From Pedobacter sp. ASV28 (GTDB lineage Bacteria > Bacteroidota > Bacteroidia > Sphingobacteriales > Sphingobacteriaceae), in assembly GCF_016428855.1 (NCBI RefSeq), contig NZ_JAELTN010000020.1, positions 1 through 64,000 of the forward strand: a stretch of 64,000 bases of DNA, read 5' to 3'. Position 1 is the stretch's first letter, and every line of letters starts with the position of its first letter. The notes beneath the pieces are model-generated. The model was not told the DNA's origin, did not search any database, and worked only from the letters and a program-made list of their open reading frames with translations. The translations under genes were made by a program, and so were the position numbers. Positions 25,955 through 34,253 of the stretch are shown piece after piece.

Positions 25955-27541
25955 TTAGTTCTTTAATTTAAAACGGTTTTCTATCATTCCCTTAAACTCA
26001 CGACCTACAAAATCTGCATTGATCATATTAGAAGAAGAAACCGTGTTCGATGAAGTCTGTTTTGCAGCCATTACCGTTTTATCATTTGTAACGGTAGTGC
26101 CAGGTGCCAATACATCTAAAGCTTTTTTAAGATAGACATCATTTACATTACCAAAATCGTACATGATCGTTCCAGAAGGAACCTCAAACAAATCATAATC
26201 AGGTACCATGCCTGAATAGTAGCCACCTTGGCCTAAAGAATTTTTAGTTTCAAAAAGTGAGAAATATACATCATACCTATTCTCAATAGTAACAGGGAAA
26301 AAGCCTATCGGTTTACCATACGTTGTCTTGCCCACTAATTTAACATTCATGTGCGGTTTTAAGCTGTTAATTACCAATTCACTTGCAGATGCAGTATTAC
26401 CAGATACAATAAAAACGATATTGCTCACATTCGCAAGCGCACCTTTTTTTGCAAAATTTACTGTATTTGAGGCTACCGAATAATTAACATTGGCATAGGT
26501 CAACATTGTTCCATTTGAATACCTGATTTTTCCATTGGCATCAAGCAAAGGCTGATTAGCCAATATTTTGGCATTTCCAGCTTGCATGGTGGCGTTGTAA
26601 TATTCGCTAAACATCACCCCGCTTGCTGTTGAAGGGGCAATAAGATTGATCAGATGCTCGGCGGTACTTACATAACCTCCTCCATTGTACCTTAAGTCAA
26701 CTACCAAATCAGTTACTCCACTGGTCGAAAACCCATCAAATATCGTATTCAGTTCATTTACAGAATTATCGGCATTTGAAAACCTGGCATAAGCTACATA
26801 ACCAACTTTCTTTGTCCCTGCAGTAATCACCTTAGACTTATAGATCGGACTACTCTTAAAGACTGCTTTAGTTAAGGTAAGATTAAATGCAGTTCCCCCA
26901 GCTTTAATCCCCTCTAACGTAACTGTGGTACCAGATAGGGCTGTATTCAATGCTCCTACTTCCGAGTTATAGTCTGTACCATAACTTACGCCATTAATTT
27001 TCTTGATCACGTCTCCTCTTACAAACCCAGATTTTTCGGCAGGAGAATTCTGATAAACAGCTGTTACATAGACAATATAGTCAGAAGTAGATCCATATAA
27101 TCCAAACCTGATGCCAAGATCATTACCATTTCCTTCTAAATCTACCGAAGAAACTTCATTTATCGAGGCTGTAGGGTTTTTATTGGTCTTATCAAAAATA
27201 TAAGAGTATTTAGGTGACGTAGCACCAGTGGTCCATTCATAAGGGCTAGAATATTTTGTAATTTCCAGCAGTTCCTTATCATAATTTGCCTTATCTGTAG
27301 ACAATCCACTATATTGCCTAGGGTTAAAGGCATCATATGTTGGCAATTTATCATTCCAATAATAGATTTCCTTGGCATAAAGAAAAATCGAATCTAAAGA
27401 TAGTTGTTGTCTAGTGGCCGTACCTGTAGTTGGTGGCGTAACTACTGGAGGAGTGGTAACAGGGTCTACCTTGCTCTTTTTACAAGCTCCAATGGCCAAA
27501 ACTGACATTATGGAGAATATTAAAAAATATCTTTTATTCAT
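25955..27541 (-). CDS. S41-family C-terminal processing peptidase, lipoprotein
   Basis: 528 residues. Lipoprotein signal with Cys20 in VLAIGACKKS, a Pro/Thr-rich linker, an N-terminal helical region, a PDZ-like domain around 135-215 (GLYGSTSDYIVYVTAVYQNSPAEKSGFVRGDVIKKING), then the S41 protease core with TDLVVDLRYNGGGYVSTAEHL and the catalytic Ser/Lys pair in GNTASASELVINS and VGKTTYGKPIG. Such proteins degrade or process periplasmic proteins with exposed C-termini. Last gene of a probable minus-strand operon (39 bp after the HAD-like gene). Confidence 0.9.
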   Translation of the reverse strand: MNKRYFLIFSIMSVLAIGACKKSKVDPVTTPPVVTPPTTGTATRQQLSLDSIFLYAKEIYYWNDKLPTYDAFNPRQYSGLSTDKANYDKELLEITKYSSPYEWTTGATSPKYSYIFDKTNKNPTASINEVSSVDLEGNGNDLGIRFGLYGSTSDYIVYVTAVYQNSPAEKSGFVRGDVIKKINGVSYGTDYNSEVGALNTALSGTTVTLEGIKAGGTAFNLTLTKAVFKSSPIYKSKVITAGTKKVGYVAYARFSNADNSVNELNTIFDGFSTSGVTDLVVDLRYNGGGYVSTAEHLINLIAPSTASGVMFSEYYNATMQAGNAKILANQPLLDANGKIRYSNGTMLTYANVNYSVASNTVNFAKKGALANVSNIVFIVSGNTASASELVINSLKPHMNVKLVGKTTYGKPIGFFPVTIENRYDVYFSLFETKNSLGQGGYYSGMVPDYDLFEVPSGTIMYDFGNVNDVYLKKALDVLAPGTTVTNDKTVMAAKQTSSNTVSSSNMINADFVGREFKGMIENRFKLKN

Positions 27542-27580
27542 TTTATAAATTAATAAGCGTACTAATTAACGATTTTTTTT

Positions 27581-28186
27581 TCACAATATTTCTGTTACAG
27601 GAAAACAATCTATACCTAAATTTACGCTTTTTTCTTTAATTTGGTTTGGAGCAGTAACCATTGTGATGTCCTTTAAATCAACACCTTGCTCTTCTATCAG
27701 TTCTTCAATGAAACTTTTTGACGAGTTACCGTATTCTACCACAAAATGAACTTTCAGGTATTGTTCTAAACCATTCCATTCTATCTGTTTTATTTTATTC
27801 AGTTCTTCTGCCGGGTTTCCTTCCAACAAAAGGAGCAATTGCTTTCTATCGACTACTATTTCCTGCATGAGGGATAACAATTCCTTATAGAGCAATAGCT
27901 TCAATGGCAACCTAGCATTCTCATGTAAGAGGTTAAAGTTTCGCTCATATTTTTCAGCTATTCCAAATTGCTTCGCTGTCCTGGCATATATTCCATCTGC
28001 ACCATGCTCTTCATATTCATTGCTCATAAATTCAATGATCTTTTTGGCATCAATCTGTTCTGAATAGGCCATAAATTCTGCAAAAAGATAGTAGACCTGC
28101 AATAGATAATCCTTCTTGGGATACAAAACATCGTCTAGGGTAAAAATGATTATTTTTTTGTTTTCTAGGTATTTATCAAATGACAT
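27581..28186 (-). CDS. HAD-superfamily-like protein with a missing nucleophile
   Basis: 201 residues. The N-terminus NKKIIIFTLDDVLYP aligns with HAD motif I (normally FDLDDTLYP); the phosphorylated nucleophile Asp is Thr and the motif Thr is Val, so phosphatase activity is unlikely. A helical cap-like region (about 30-130) follows, and the end contains GVDLKDITMVTAPNQIKEKSVNLGIDCF, in the place of HAD motifs III/IV (normally a GDxxxD pattern), which is also not conserved. It therefore reads as a degenerate HAD or pseudo-phosphatase. It lies 32 bp after the Rossmann-like gene in a probable lolD operon. Whole frame is intact, so it is not a recent pseudogene. Confidence 0.65.
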   Translation of the reverse strand: MSFDKYLENKKIIIFTLDDVLYPKKDYLLQVYYLFAEFMAYSEQIDAKKIIEFMSNEYEEHGADGIYARTAKQFGIAEKYERNFNLLHENARLPLKLLLYKELLSLMQEIVVDRKQLLLLLEGNPAEELNKIKQIEWNGLEQYLKVHFVVEYGNSSKSFIEELIEEQGVDLKDITMVTAPNQIKEKSVNLGIDCFPVTEIL

Positions 28187-28218
28187 AGAATAATTAAATT
28201 AAGGTACAAAACGGTAGA

Positions 28219-28698
28219 TTAAATGACCATTGGCTCCAATACCTTCGTCTCAGGATCAAAGTAATAGGCCCCACTCCAGTAAAGCATTTTTCCTTTAGCC
28301 ATCAATTCTTGGTCTGCCAAAGTATAAAAAATAGTTTCACCTCGGTCAAATACCATCCAATTTTGTCTAGATATTCCATTGGTCAAAAAATCGTCTGTTA
28401 TTGTTGGAAGCAATAAACGTACCGCAAATTCTTCAAATAGTACCTTGGCCTTCGCAAGGGCGATTATTTCGAATTTATATAGAGGCAAAAGCAAAGATAT
28501 GTTCTGATCTAGGCAAGTAGTTAATAAATTATGGGCAATAACTTCCCCATTTAGATCTCCAAGCCCAACAAAAGAATACAATTTGCTCTTGATCAGGGGC
28601 ATTTCGCCATAATCGGCCATCAGAAGTTCATTGCCTTCAACCGCCCTACTTAATTTTAATGCTATTGACGATTTACCCCCGGTAATTAGAATTTTCAA
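28219..28698 (-). CDS. Rossmann/pre-ATP-grasp-like protein of unknown function
   Basis: 159 residues beginning MKILITGGKSSIALKLSRAVEGNELLMADYG, a nucleotide-binding beta-alpha-beta start seen in Rossmann folds and in the pre-ATP-grasp domain of carboligases. No ATP-grasp domain follows, and the ORF is not truncated by a frameshift. Probably partners with the neighbouring HAD-like protein. Function not recognised. Confidence 0.55.
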   Translation of the reverse strand: MKILITGGKSSIALKLSRAVEGNELLMADYGEMPLIKSKLYSFVGLGDLNGEVIAHNLLTTCLDQNISLLLPLYKFEIIALAKAKVLFEEFAVRLLLPTITDDFLTNGISRQNWMVFDRGETIFYTLADQELMAKGKMLYWSGAYYFDPETKVLEPMVI

Positions 28699-28736
28699 TA
28701 TAATATAAATGATTTTTAATAGTTAAACAGACAAAC

Positions 28737-29387
28737 CTAACCTATTAACCCATCTTTCATGGTAACTACCCTATTACTAATCTGTGCCAGTTCGTTATTG
28801 TGGGTTACGATGACAAAGGTTTGCTTAAAGTTGTCCCTTAAGTCGATAAACAATTGATGCAGGGCAAGGGCATTGGCCGAATCGAGATTACCCGACGGCT
28901 CGTCGGCCAATACAACAGCAGGCTTATTGATCAAAGCTCTTGCTACAGAAATGCGTTGTTGCTCTCCTCCTGAAAGTTGGTTAGGTTTGTGGTGTGCCCT
29001 ATCTCTTAAACCGAACAGATCAAGTAGTTCAAAAGCTCTTTTTTCCGCTTCTTTTTTGCTTTTTTTAGCAATAAAGGCCGGAATACAAATATTTTCAATT
29101 GCAGAGAATTCTGGAAGAAGATGATGAAACTGAAAAACAAAACCAATATGCTGATTTCTGAACACGCTTAACAGTTCGCCAGAAAGCTTGCCAAGCTCCA
29201 CTCCTTTCAAGCTTACACTCCCTTCATCAGCTTTGTCCAAGGAGCCCAAGATATGCAGCAAAGTACTTTTTCCCGCTCCCGAAGCACCTATAATGCTAAC
29301 AATTTCAGCTTCGCCCACTTCAAAATCTACGCCCTTTAAAATGGGAAGGTTTCCATAAGCTTTTTTAATTCCTTTAGCAGTTAGCAT
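28737..29387 (-). CDS. lolD: ABC transporter ATPase, LolD/MacB type
   Basis: 216-residue ATPase that powers release of lipoproteins from the inner membrane (LolCDE) or a related exporter. Walker [10 protein letters not shown] (about residues 35-43), Q-loop in [12 protein letters not shown], signature [15 protein letters not shown], Walker [13 protein letters not shown], switch His in VIVTHNN. The permease (lolCE) is not adjacent here, as is common in Bacteroidota. First gene of a probable operon with the Rossmann-like, HAD-like and S41 genes (38, 32 and 39 bp gaps). The -7 box TAACTTTG ends only 4 nt before the ATG. Confidence 0.88.
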   Translation of the reverse strand: MLTAKGIKKAYGNLPILKGVDFEVGEAEIVSIIGASGAGKSTLLHILGSLDKADEGSVSLKGVELGKLSGELLSVFRNQHIGFVFQFHHLLPEFSAIENICIPAFIAKKSKKEAEKRAFELLDLFGLRDRAHHKPNQLSGGEQQRISVARALINKPAVVLADEPSGNLDSANALALHQLFIDLRDNFKQTFVIVTHNNELAQISNRVVTMKDGLIG

Positions 29388-29391
29388 GCCG

Positions 29392-29399
29392 CAAAGTTA
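29392..29399 (-). promoter_or_regulatory. -7 promoter box of lolD
   Basis: TAACTTTG on the minus strand followed by CGGC and then ATG. Transcription would start at or just before the start codon, giving a nearly leaderless mRNA. Confidence 0.55.
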
Positions 29400-29460
29400 C
29401 GTAATTGTTAAATTGTTTTGAATAATCCCAAAAAAAATTTGGAAGTCGCTAATTCTTTAA

Positions 29461-29485
29461 TAACTTTGAAATACAAAGCACTTTA
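29461..29485 (+). promoter_or_regulatory. Operator/promoter copy 1 (CTTTGAAATACAAAG)
   Basis: CTTTGAAATACAAAG at 29464-29478 followed by CACTTTA. The left half belongs to an exact -7 box, TAACTTTG at 29461-29468, so a bound repressor would cover the promoter. 10-nt distance to the ATG at 29489. Identical 15-mers occur at 30506 and 30882. Confidence 0.75.
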
Positions 29486-29488
29486 AAA

Positions 29489-30118
29489 ATGAACAATCAG
29501 CAAGAACATTTAAATGCATTGAAAGACATCAGAAATATGATGGACCGATCTTCTAGGTTTATATCCTTAAGTGGTCTTTCGGGTATTTTTGCTGGAGTAA
29601 CAGCTCTGATAGGTGCTTACTTTGCACATGAAGAATTGAACAGGTACTTCAAGGGAGGATACGGCTATGGTATCGATCCGGAAATGGATATTGAATTTCA
29701 ATTGCTAAAAATCGGATTGCTGGTACTGGTAGTTGCCATAGGTGGAGGTTTATTGTTCACCTATCGCCAAGGCAGAAAGCGGAAACTTCCCCTTTGGGAC
29801 AAGACCAGCAGAAATTTATTGATCAATCTGTTTATTCCTTTGTTTAGCGGAGGCATTTTTATTATTGCCCTCTTACTCAACCACGAAAATTCAGGTGGCC
29901 TTATAGCACCTACTTCCTTGATATTTTATGGCCTTGCACTGATTAACGCCAGCAAGTATACTTATTCAGACATTAGGTTCCTTGGCCTATGCGAAATTGT
30001 GTTAGGCATAATTGCTCTTTTTAACATCGGTTATGGGCTATATTTCTGGGCCATAGGTTTTGGCCTGCTACATATATTATATGGTACCATCATGTACTTT
30101 AAATACGAGAAAAAGTAA
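29489..30118 (+). CDS. Integral membrane protein of unknown function
   Basis: 209 residues with about six membrane helices (near 24-44, 72-92, 110-128, 134-152, 163-181, 184-203). It has an N-terminal cytosolic helix (MNNQQEHLNALKDIRNMMDRSS) and a short loop containing GGYGYGIDPEMD. No catalytic motif recognised. It is the first gene of a module with a winged-helix regulator and is preceded by a copy of the palindromic operator. Homologues next to such regulators are typical of Bacteroidota genomes. Confidence 0.75.
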   Translation: MNNQQEHLNALKDIRNMMDRSSRFISLSGLSGIFAGVTALIGAYFAHEELNRYFKGGYGYGIDPEMDIEFQLLKIGLLVLVVAIGGGLLFTYRQGRKRKLPLWDKTSRNLLINLFIPLFSGGIFIIALLLNHENSGGLIAPTSLIFYGLALINASKYTYSDIRFLGLCEIVLGIIALFNIGYGLYFWAIGFGLLHILYGTIMYFKYEKK

Positions 30119-30191
30119 TACGTTTTAAGTTGTAAGTGATACGTAGTTCTTCCAAAAAACTAAAAAACAACAATAAAACTAAAGTTAACAA

Positions 30192-30488
30192 ATGAAAAAC
30201 CCAATAGGTTCACTAAATAAGATATTTGACAGCAGGATCAGGCTGGGGGTAATGTCTGTGCTTATTGTTAACGACAGCATGAGCTTCAATGAGCTTAAAC
30301 AGTTATTGGAATTGACAGATGGCAACCTTGCCTCCCATTTAAACACACTTGAACAGGCGGCATACATAAAAATTCACAAAGCATTTATTGGCCGCAAGAC
30401 CAACACCACCTATCATATTACCGAATTAGGAAAACAAGCTTTCAAGCAGCACTTAGATGCCCTGGAAAAAATGATAAAAGGCATTTAA
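30192..30488 (+). CDS. Winged-helix transcriptional regulator
   Basis: 98-residue DNA-binding protein of the MarR/ArsR-like winged-helix class without a ligand domain. Helix-turn-helix at about 32-55 (FNELKQLLELTDGNLASHLN), then the wing with HKAFIGRKTNTTYHITELGK and a C-terminal dimerisation helix. The gene lies 73 bp after the first membrane protein and just upstream of the second operator copy, so it is the obvious binder of CTTTGAAATACAAAG; that link is an inference. Probably autoregulated as part of the operon starting at 29489. Confidence 0.85.
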   Translation: MKNPIGSLNKIFDSRIRLGVMSVLIVNDSMSFNELKQLLELTDGNLASHLNTLEQAAYIKIHKAFIGRKTNTTYHITELGKQAFKQHLDALEKMIKGI

Positions 30489-30504
30489 TTTTTTTTGCAT
30501 TTAA

Positions 30505-30526
30505 ACTTTGAAATACAAAGTACTTT
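30505..30526 (+). promoter_or_regulatory. Operator/promoter copy 2 (CTTTGAAATACAAAG)
   Basis: ACTTTG AAATA CAAAGT at 30505-30521, overlapped by a second palindrome AAAGTACTTT at 30517-30526. A -7-like AAACTTTG (one mismatch) ends at 30510. The TTG at 30508 is inside the operator, so the downstream ATG 30550 is the real start. Confidence 0.75.
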
Positions 30527-30549
30527 ATATTAATTTTAAACAACAAATC

Positions 30550-30861
30550 ATGAAAACAGAAACAATGTTGGTCAATACCAGAAAACAAAAATCACCTAAC
30601 ACTTTTGCTATCATAGCCTTCCTATTAGCGATACCCTTAGTGGCCATGCAATTCTCCAATGAAGTAAATTGGAATGGCTTTGATTTTCTGGTAATGGGTA
30701 CCCTTCTTCTTAGTACCAGCTTGTCGATAGCATTTATAAGCCGAAAAGTAAAATCAATCAAGTGGAGAATTGGTATTTCCATCGCCATGCTTATCCTATT
30801 ATTTCTAATATGGGCGGAACTTGCCGTTGGCATTTTTGGCTTTCCAATAACCGGGAGCTAA
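30550..30861 (+). CDS. Small membrane protein of unknown function
   Basis: 103 residues, about three membrane helices (near 17-36, 44-63, 72-97). No family recognised. The frame runs on up to a TTG at 30508, but that codon belongs to the operator sequence, and MKTETMLVNTRKQKSP at 30550 is the sensible start. Part of the regulator-linked membrane gene set. Confidence 0.7.
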   Translation: MKTETMLVNTRKQKSPNTFAIIAFLLAIPLVAMQFSNEVNWNGFDFLVMGTLLLSTSLSIAFISRKVKSIKWRIGISIAMLILLFLIWAELAVGIFGFPITGS

Positions 30862-30880
30862 GGTTTTTTTTTGAATTTAA

Positions 30881-30901
30881 ACTTTGAAATACAAAGCACT
30901 T
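30881..30901 (+). promoter_or_regulatory. Operator/promoter copy 3 (CTTTGAAATACAAAG)
   Basis: CTTTGAAATACAAAG at 30882-30896 followed by CACTTT, with a -7-like AAACTTTG ending at 30886 and the ATG at 30909. Same relative placement as copy 1. Confidence 0.75.
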
Positions 30902-30908
30902 TAATAAA

Positions 30909-31235
30909 ATGAAAGATATTAATGATGAACTGCTAATTGTTACTGTGGCAAAACAATGCGCCAGAATATCATTGTTTATTGGCACTAGCATTTTCTTACT
31001 ATTTGCCATAAGTGGTGTTGGCGAAGTCATGATTTTAGGTGCTTTCTTTATTGGCCTGGCTATTTTTGCCAATGGACTGATTTTATTCATCTTATCGCTC
31101 CATCTGATTAACCACCGTGCTGCCTGGAGAAAAATTCTTCTGGCAGCAGTTCTCATGCTCAGCAACATTCCAATAGCCCTCTTTTTTGTGTGGCTATCTG
31201 TCCAAATATCCGATTTAAACCATATAAAATTATGA
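30909..31235 (+). CDS. Small membrane protein of unknown function
   Basis: 108 residues, three predicted membrane helices (near 22-38, 41-62, 74-96). Start ATG follows operator copy 3 by 8 nt. Its stop overlaps the start of the next gene in an ATGA arrangement, so the two are translationally coupled. Function unknown. Confidence 0.72.
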   Translation: MKDINDELLIVTVAKQCARISLFIGTSIFLLFAISGVGEVMILGAFFIGLAIFANGLILFILSLHLINHRAAWRKILLAAVLMLSNIPIALFFVWLSVQISDLNHIKL

Positions 31236-32881
31236 AACAACAAATTGATTATCGGCTGATCCTCATGGCAGTTGGTGGATTGATCTTCAATCTTCTATTT
31301 TGGAACGAGACCATCGGCTGCAACTTCGCCGTATTCTCCGTATTGGTGATGATTGTCACTTTTACAGACCGAGACATCCCCTACCATAACAACAAACTGA
31401 TTACCGCCATAGGACATCTGGCCATTGCTTTCTATCTGATCTACGACAATTCAACTCTGGCCATTGTCACTTGGTTCATCACGATGCTGATATATTTGGG
31501 AAACGCCCATTTCGAGCTGCTAAAATCTACAGAAACAGCACTCATACTTGGCATACTACAAGCCATCAGTGGTCCTTATGGCATCATCAAAAAACTACAG
31601 CATACCAAGCTGGGGAAAGTAAATATAAGGCCTGTGATTAGACCAGTAAAGTATATTTTATTGCCATTTGTAATGGGAACCATTTTCTGTTTCCTATACA
31701 GCATTGCCAACCCCATTTTTGCAAAATACATCAACACTATCGCCAATAGCATCAGAGATTTATTTACGAGCATATTCAGTTTCTTTTTTATTGATATCAG
31801 TATTGAAAAATTGCTATTCATCCTGTTTGGATGTACGGTTACTGCCGGGATTATTGTAGGTATCAAAAGTAAATCCCTAACCGAGATAGAACTTGGCAAC
31901 GAAGATCAGCTAAAGCGTAAACGTAGAGATTTAAAAAGGCCTTCTTTTGGTTACGAATTCCGTACACTATTGGCGGGTGGTTTAATCAAACGAAAAATGG
32001 CTTTGAAAACGGAAAACATCATTGGTGTGATTTCATTTGCCGCTTTAAACCTGCTGTTATTATTGCTAAACGGTATAGATGTAGCTACACTATGGCTCAA
32101 CAAAACCATTGAAACCAATAAAAACTTTTCGGCAGAACTGCATGATGGCACTTACACCTTGATTTTCAGTATCGTTATTGCTATGCTCATCATTATTTTC
32201 TTTTTCAGCGGCAACCTTAATTTCTATCGAAAAAACAAATGGATTAAGCTGTTGGCCTATATATGGATGGCACAAAATATATTTTTGGTTGCTTCGGTAT
32301 TCCACAGAGATTACGATTACATTTTTAACCATGGCCTTACCTACAAACGTATTGGTGTGTTGGTATTTGCTACACTTAGCTTAATTGGGCTCGTTACGGT
32401 ATATCTGAAAGTGGCCAAACACAAAACTGCTTTTTACCTCTATCGTGTAAATTCAAAAATATGGTATGTGCTTTTAATCTTGTTAAGTTTTGTGAATTGG
32501 GACGTACTCATTGTAAGCTACAACATCAACCAATTAGATAAAATTGGAGTTGATGTAGACCATTTGATGGGTTTTTCTGATAAAACGCTTCCGCTATTAG
32601 CGCAAAATCGCACTGAGCTTGAACAACATGTAATGCAAACTGCAAAACATGAAATAATAGACAAACATGCTGTAGTGCCTGAACCCAACACCACTTTAGC
32701 CACAAAAAAAATAAGCAATGCCGAACTTGAGGCATTGTTGCTAAAGAAGGCCAAAGATGGTTTTAACCAGAGACTCGACCATAGAATTTCTTGGTTTTTA
32801 GAAAGGAAAGAAAATGTTCCATGGCTATCTTTTAGCTATCTGGAGTGGGAGGCTGTGCAATCCCTAAAAAGTAAACTTTAA
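31232..32881 (+). CDS. DUF4153/DUF4173-type multi-spanning membrane protein
   Basis: 549 residues with about twelve membrane helices and a soluble C-terminal tail (from about 440). The motif-like blocks NKWIKLLAYIWMAQNIFLVASVFHRDYDYIF and YLYRVNSKIWYVLLILLSFVNWDVLIVSYNI are typical of this Bacteroidota membrane family of unknown function. The frame can be read back to a GTG at 31190, inside the previous gene; the ATG at 31232 overlaps the previous stop as ATGA and is preferred. Part of the operator-controlled module, suggesting an envelope-related role; no enzymatic motif seen. Confidence 0.78.
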   Translation: MKQQIDYRLILMAVGGLIFNLLFWNETIGCNFAVFSVLVMIVTFTDRDIPYHNNKLITAIGHLAIAFYLIYDNSTLAIVTWFITMLIYLGNAHFELLKSTETALILGILQAISGPYGIIKKLQHTKLGKVNIRPVIRPVKYILLPFVMGTIFCFLYSIANPIFAKYINTIANSIRDLFTSIFSFFFIDISIEKLLFILFGCTVTAGIIVGIKSKSLTEIELGNEDQLKRKRRDLKRPSFGYEFRTLLAGGLIKRKMALKTENIIGVISFAALNLLLLLLNGIDVATLWLNKTIETNKNFSAELHDGTYTLIFSIVIAMLIIIFFFSGNLNFYRKNKWIKLLAYIWMAQNIFLVASVFHRDYDYIFNHGLTYKRIGVLVFATLSLIGLVTVYLKVAKHKTAFYLYRVNSKIWYVLLILLSFVNWDVLIVSYNINQLDKIGVDVDHLMGFSDKTLPLLAQNRTELEQHVMQTAKHEIIDKHAVVPEPNTTLATKKISNAELEALLLKKAKDGFNQRLDHRISWFLERKENVPWLSFSYLEWEAVQSLKSKL

Positions 32882-32917
32882 CCGATCCGCTCACCTCTTA
32901 AATTTTAGACAGCACAA

Positions 32918-33199
32918 ATGAAAGACCTTACCGAAATAAAAATGGGCAGGATGTTAACCATTGGCTCTTTTGCTCTTGGCACAATCTTATTCTTGGCATA
33001 CAGCCTCACCCAAAATGGAATTTTTGCCATCTTAGGACTTTACTACCTCATGGCCGTCATTCCAGCCAACCTTATTATACCGTTGGCTGTAATAGTCGGT
33101 GCATTCATAAATCGGGATAGATTTCCTGAATATGTACAAACTATAATATTGATGCTTTTAAATATACCTATTGCCCTATTCTATTTACGGCTTATTTAA
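32918..33199 (+). CDS. Small membrane protein of unknown function
   Basis: 93 residues with three membrane helices (near 13-32, 36-60, 70-92); the last helix LMLLNIPIALFYLRLI resembles the end of the protein at 30909 (LMLSNIPIALFFVWL), so the two are probably paralogues. Starts 36 bp after the large membrane protein; no operator copy precedes it. Confidence 0.7.
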   Translation: MKDLTEIKMGRMLTIGSFALGTILFLAYSLTQNGIFAILGLYYLMAVIPANLIIPLAVIVGAFINRDRFPEYVQTIILMLLNIPIALFYLRLI

Positions 33200-33230
33200 T
33201 TAAGACTGCCCATAATTTAAAACTAACTAT

Positions 33231-33980
33231 ATGCATAATTCTAAATACTGGGTGAACTATTTTTCACTTAACCTAAAGCAAAAACGCATAAATTGGGAGA
33301 TTAAACCCGAACTGAACCCAACGGAAAGAAAAAGCATCCTAAGGTCTTTACAAGCTTGGCAACTTGGAGAGACTTCTGAAGGTTCGAATTTAATTAAAGC
33401 GGCTACAAAGTTTTCAAAAAAACTGCACGATGAACATTATGTTGAGGCGATAAAGCTATTTATCAAGGAAGAACAAAAACACGGAAACAATCTTGGGAAC
33501 TATCTTGATTTAATTGGGGAGGAACGAATTAAGAAAAACTGGGGAGATAGCTTATTCAGAAAATTTCGGGGACTTTATACCGATATGGAGTTTTGGACCA
33601 TAGCCGTAATTACCGTGGAAAGTGCAGCGCAAATATTTTATCAATGCTTAAAAGATGCCACCAATTGTAAGCTCCTAAAACAGATATGCACCGATATTTT
33701 AATAGATGAAGCCCCCCATATCTCTTTTCAAATTGAACGTCTGCATACCATTTTCAACCAGAAAAACAAATTAATGAAATATCTCACCTATAAATATTAC
33801 CACGCTTTTTATTTCGCCACGGCCTTAGTGGTTTGGCAGGCACACCAAAAACTCTTTAAAGCGGGCGGGGTGAATTTCCAGAAGTATTGGAAAAAAATGA
33901 GTTTGAAATTTGAGAAAACGATCGAAAAATTAAAAGATCCTTCAGTTTCAGGTACTGCCAGCAAGCTTTGCCAATCTTAA
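33231..33980 (+). CDS. Ferritin-like di-iron-type protein of unknown function
   Basis: 249-residue all-helical protein. Candidate metal ligands: EEQKH in helix 2 (about residues 83-87), E in VESAAQIFYQ and the ExxH of IDEAPHISFQIERLH (about 160-174). This spacing matches ferritin-like/AurF- or rubrerythrin-related four-helix bundles that bind two irons. No signal peptide; one hydrophobic stretch (YYHAFYFATALVVW). Possible roles include a hydroxylase or oxidase; substrate unknown. Lies 31 bp after the last small membrane gene and may be co-transcribed with that module. Confidence 0.65.
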   Translation: MHNSKYWVNYFSLNLKQKRINWEIKPELNPTERKSILRSLQAWQLGETSEGSNLIKAATKFSKKLHDEHYVEAIKLFIKEEQKHGNNLGNYLDLIGEERIKKNWGDSLFRKFRGLYTDMEFWTIAVITVESAAQIFYQCLKDATNCKLLKQICTDILIDEAPHISFQIERLHTIFNQKNKLMKYLTYKYYHAFYFATALVVWQAHQKLFKAGGVNFQKYWKKMSLKFEKTIEKLKDPSVSGTASKLCQS

Positions 33981-33990
33981 CTTATATGAT

Positions 33991-34009
33991 GTTTATCAAA
34001 TTGATAAAC
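33991..34009. repeat. Perfect palindrome after the ferritin-like gene
   Basis: GTTTATCAA / TTGATAAAC around a single central A, 10 bp past the stop at 33980. Could be a short terminator stem or a protein-binding site; no T run follows. Confidence 0.5.
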
Positions 34010-34031
34010 TAATGTAGTGTCCATTGTTAAA

Positions 34032-34088
34032 TAAACCCGATTGTGTGAATCCCGATTTTTCATCGGGAGAAGCAAAAGCGGGACTTGC
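34032..34088 (+). repeat. Intergenic repeat with CCCGAT/ATCGGG hairpin, copy 2
   Basis: AAACCCGATTG, then CCCGAT (34051-34056) / ATCGGG (34062-34067), then AAGCGGGACTTGC. Same block order as copy 1 (7771-7836) on the other strand. Confidence 0.7.
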
Positions 34089-34253
34089 ACTGCCAAGAAT
34101 CACTTCCTTGAGTTTTCAAAAAACATAAAAACAAATAGGATTAAGGGGATCAACAATTTAACAATTCGTCCATTTAACCTTAAGAAGAAGTTAACCTTAC
34201 GATTTCTTTACATTTAAATCTATTTTTCTATTGGCATAAAGCATTTGAAATTG

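Noticed and set aside
29461-30901. CRISPR-like array from the three repeated 15-mers
   Set aside because: The copies are about 380-1040 bp apart with genes in between and are palindromic; they are operators.
31190-31231. GTG start for the DUF4153/4173-like protein
   Set aside because: It lies inside the previous gene; the ATGA overlap at 31232 is the natural coupled start.
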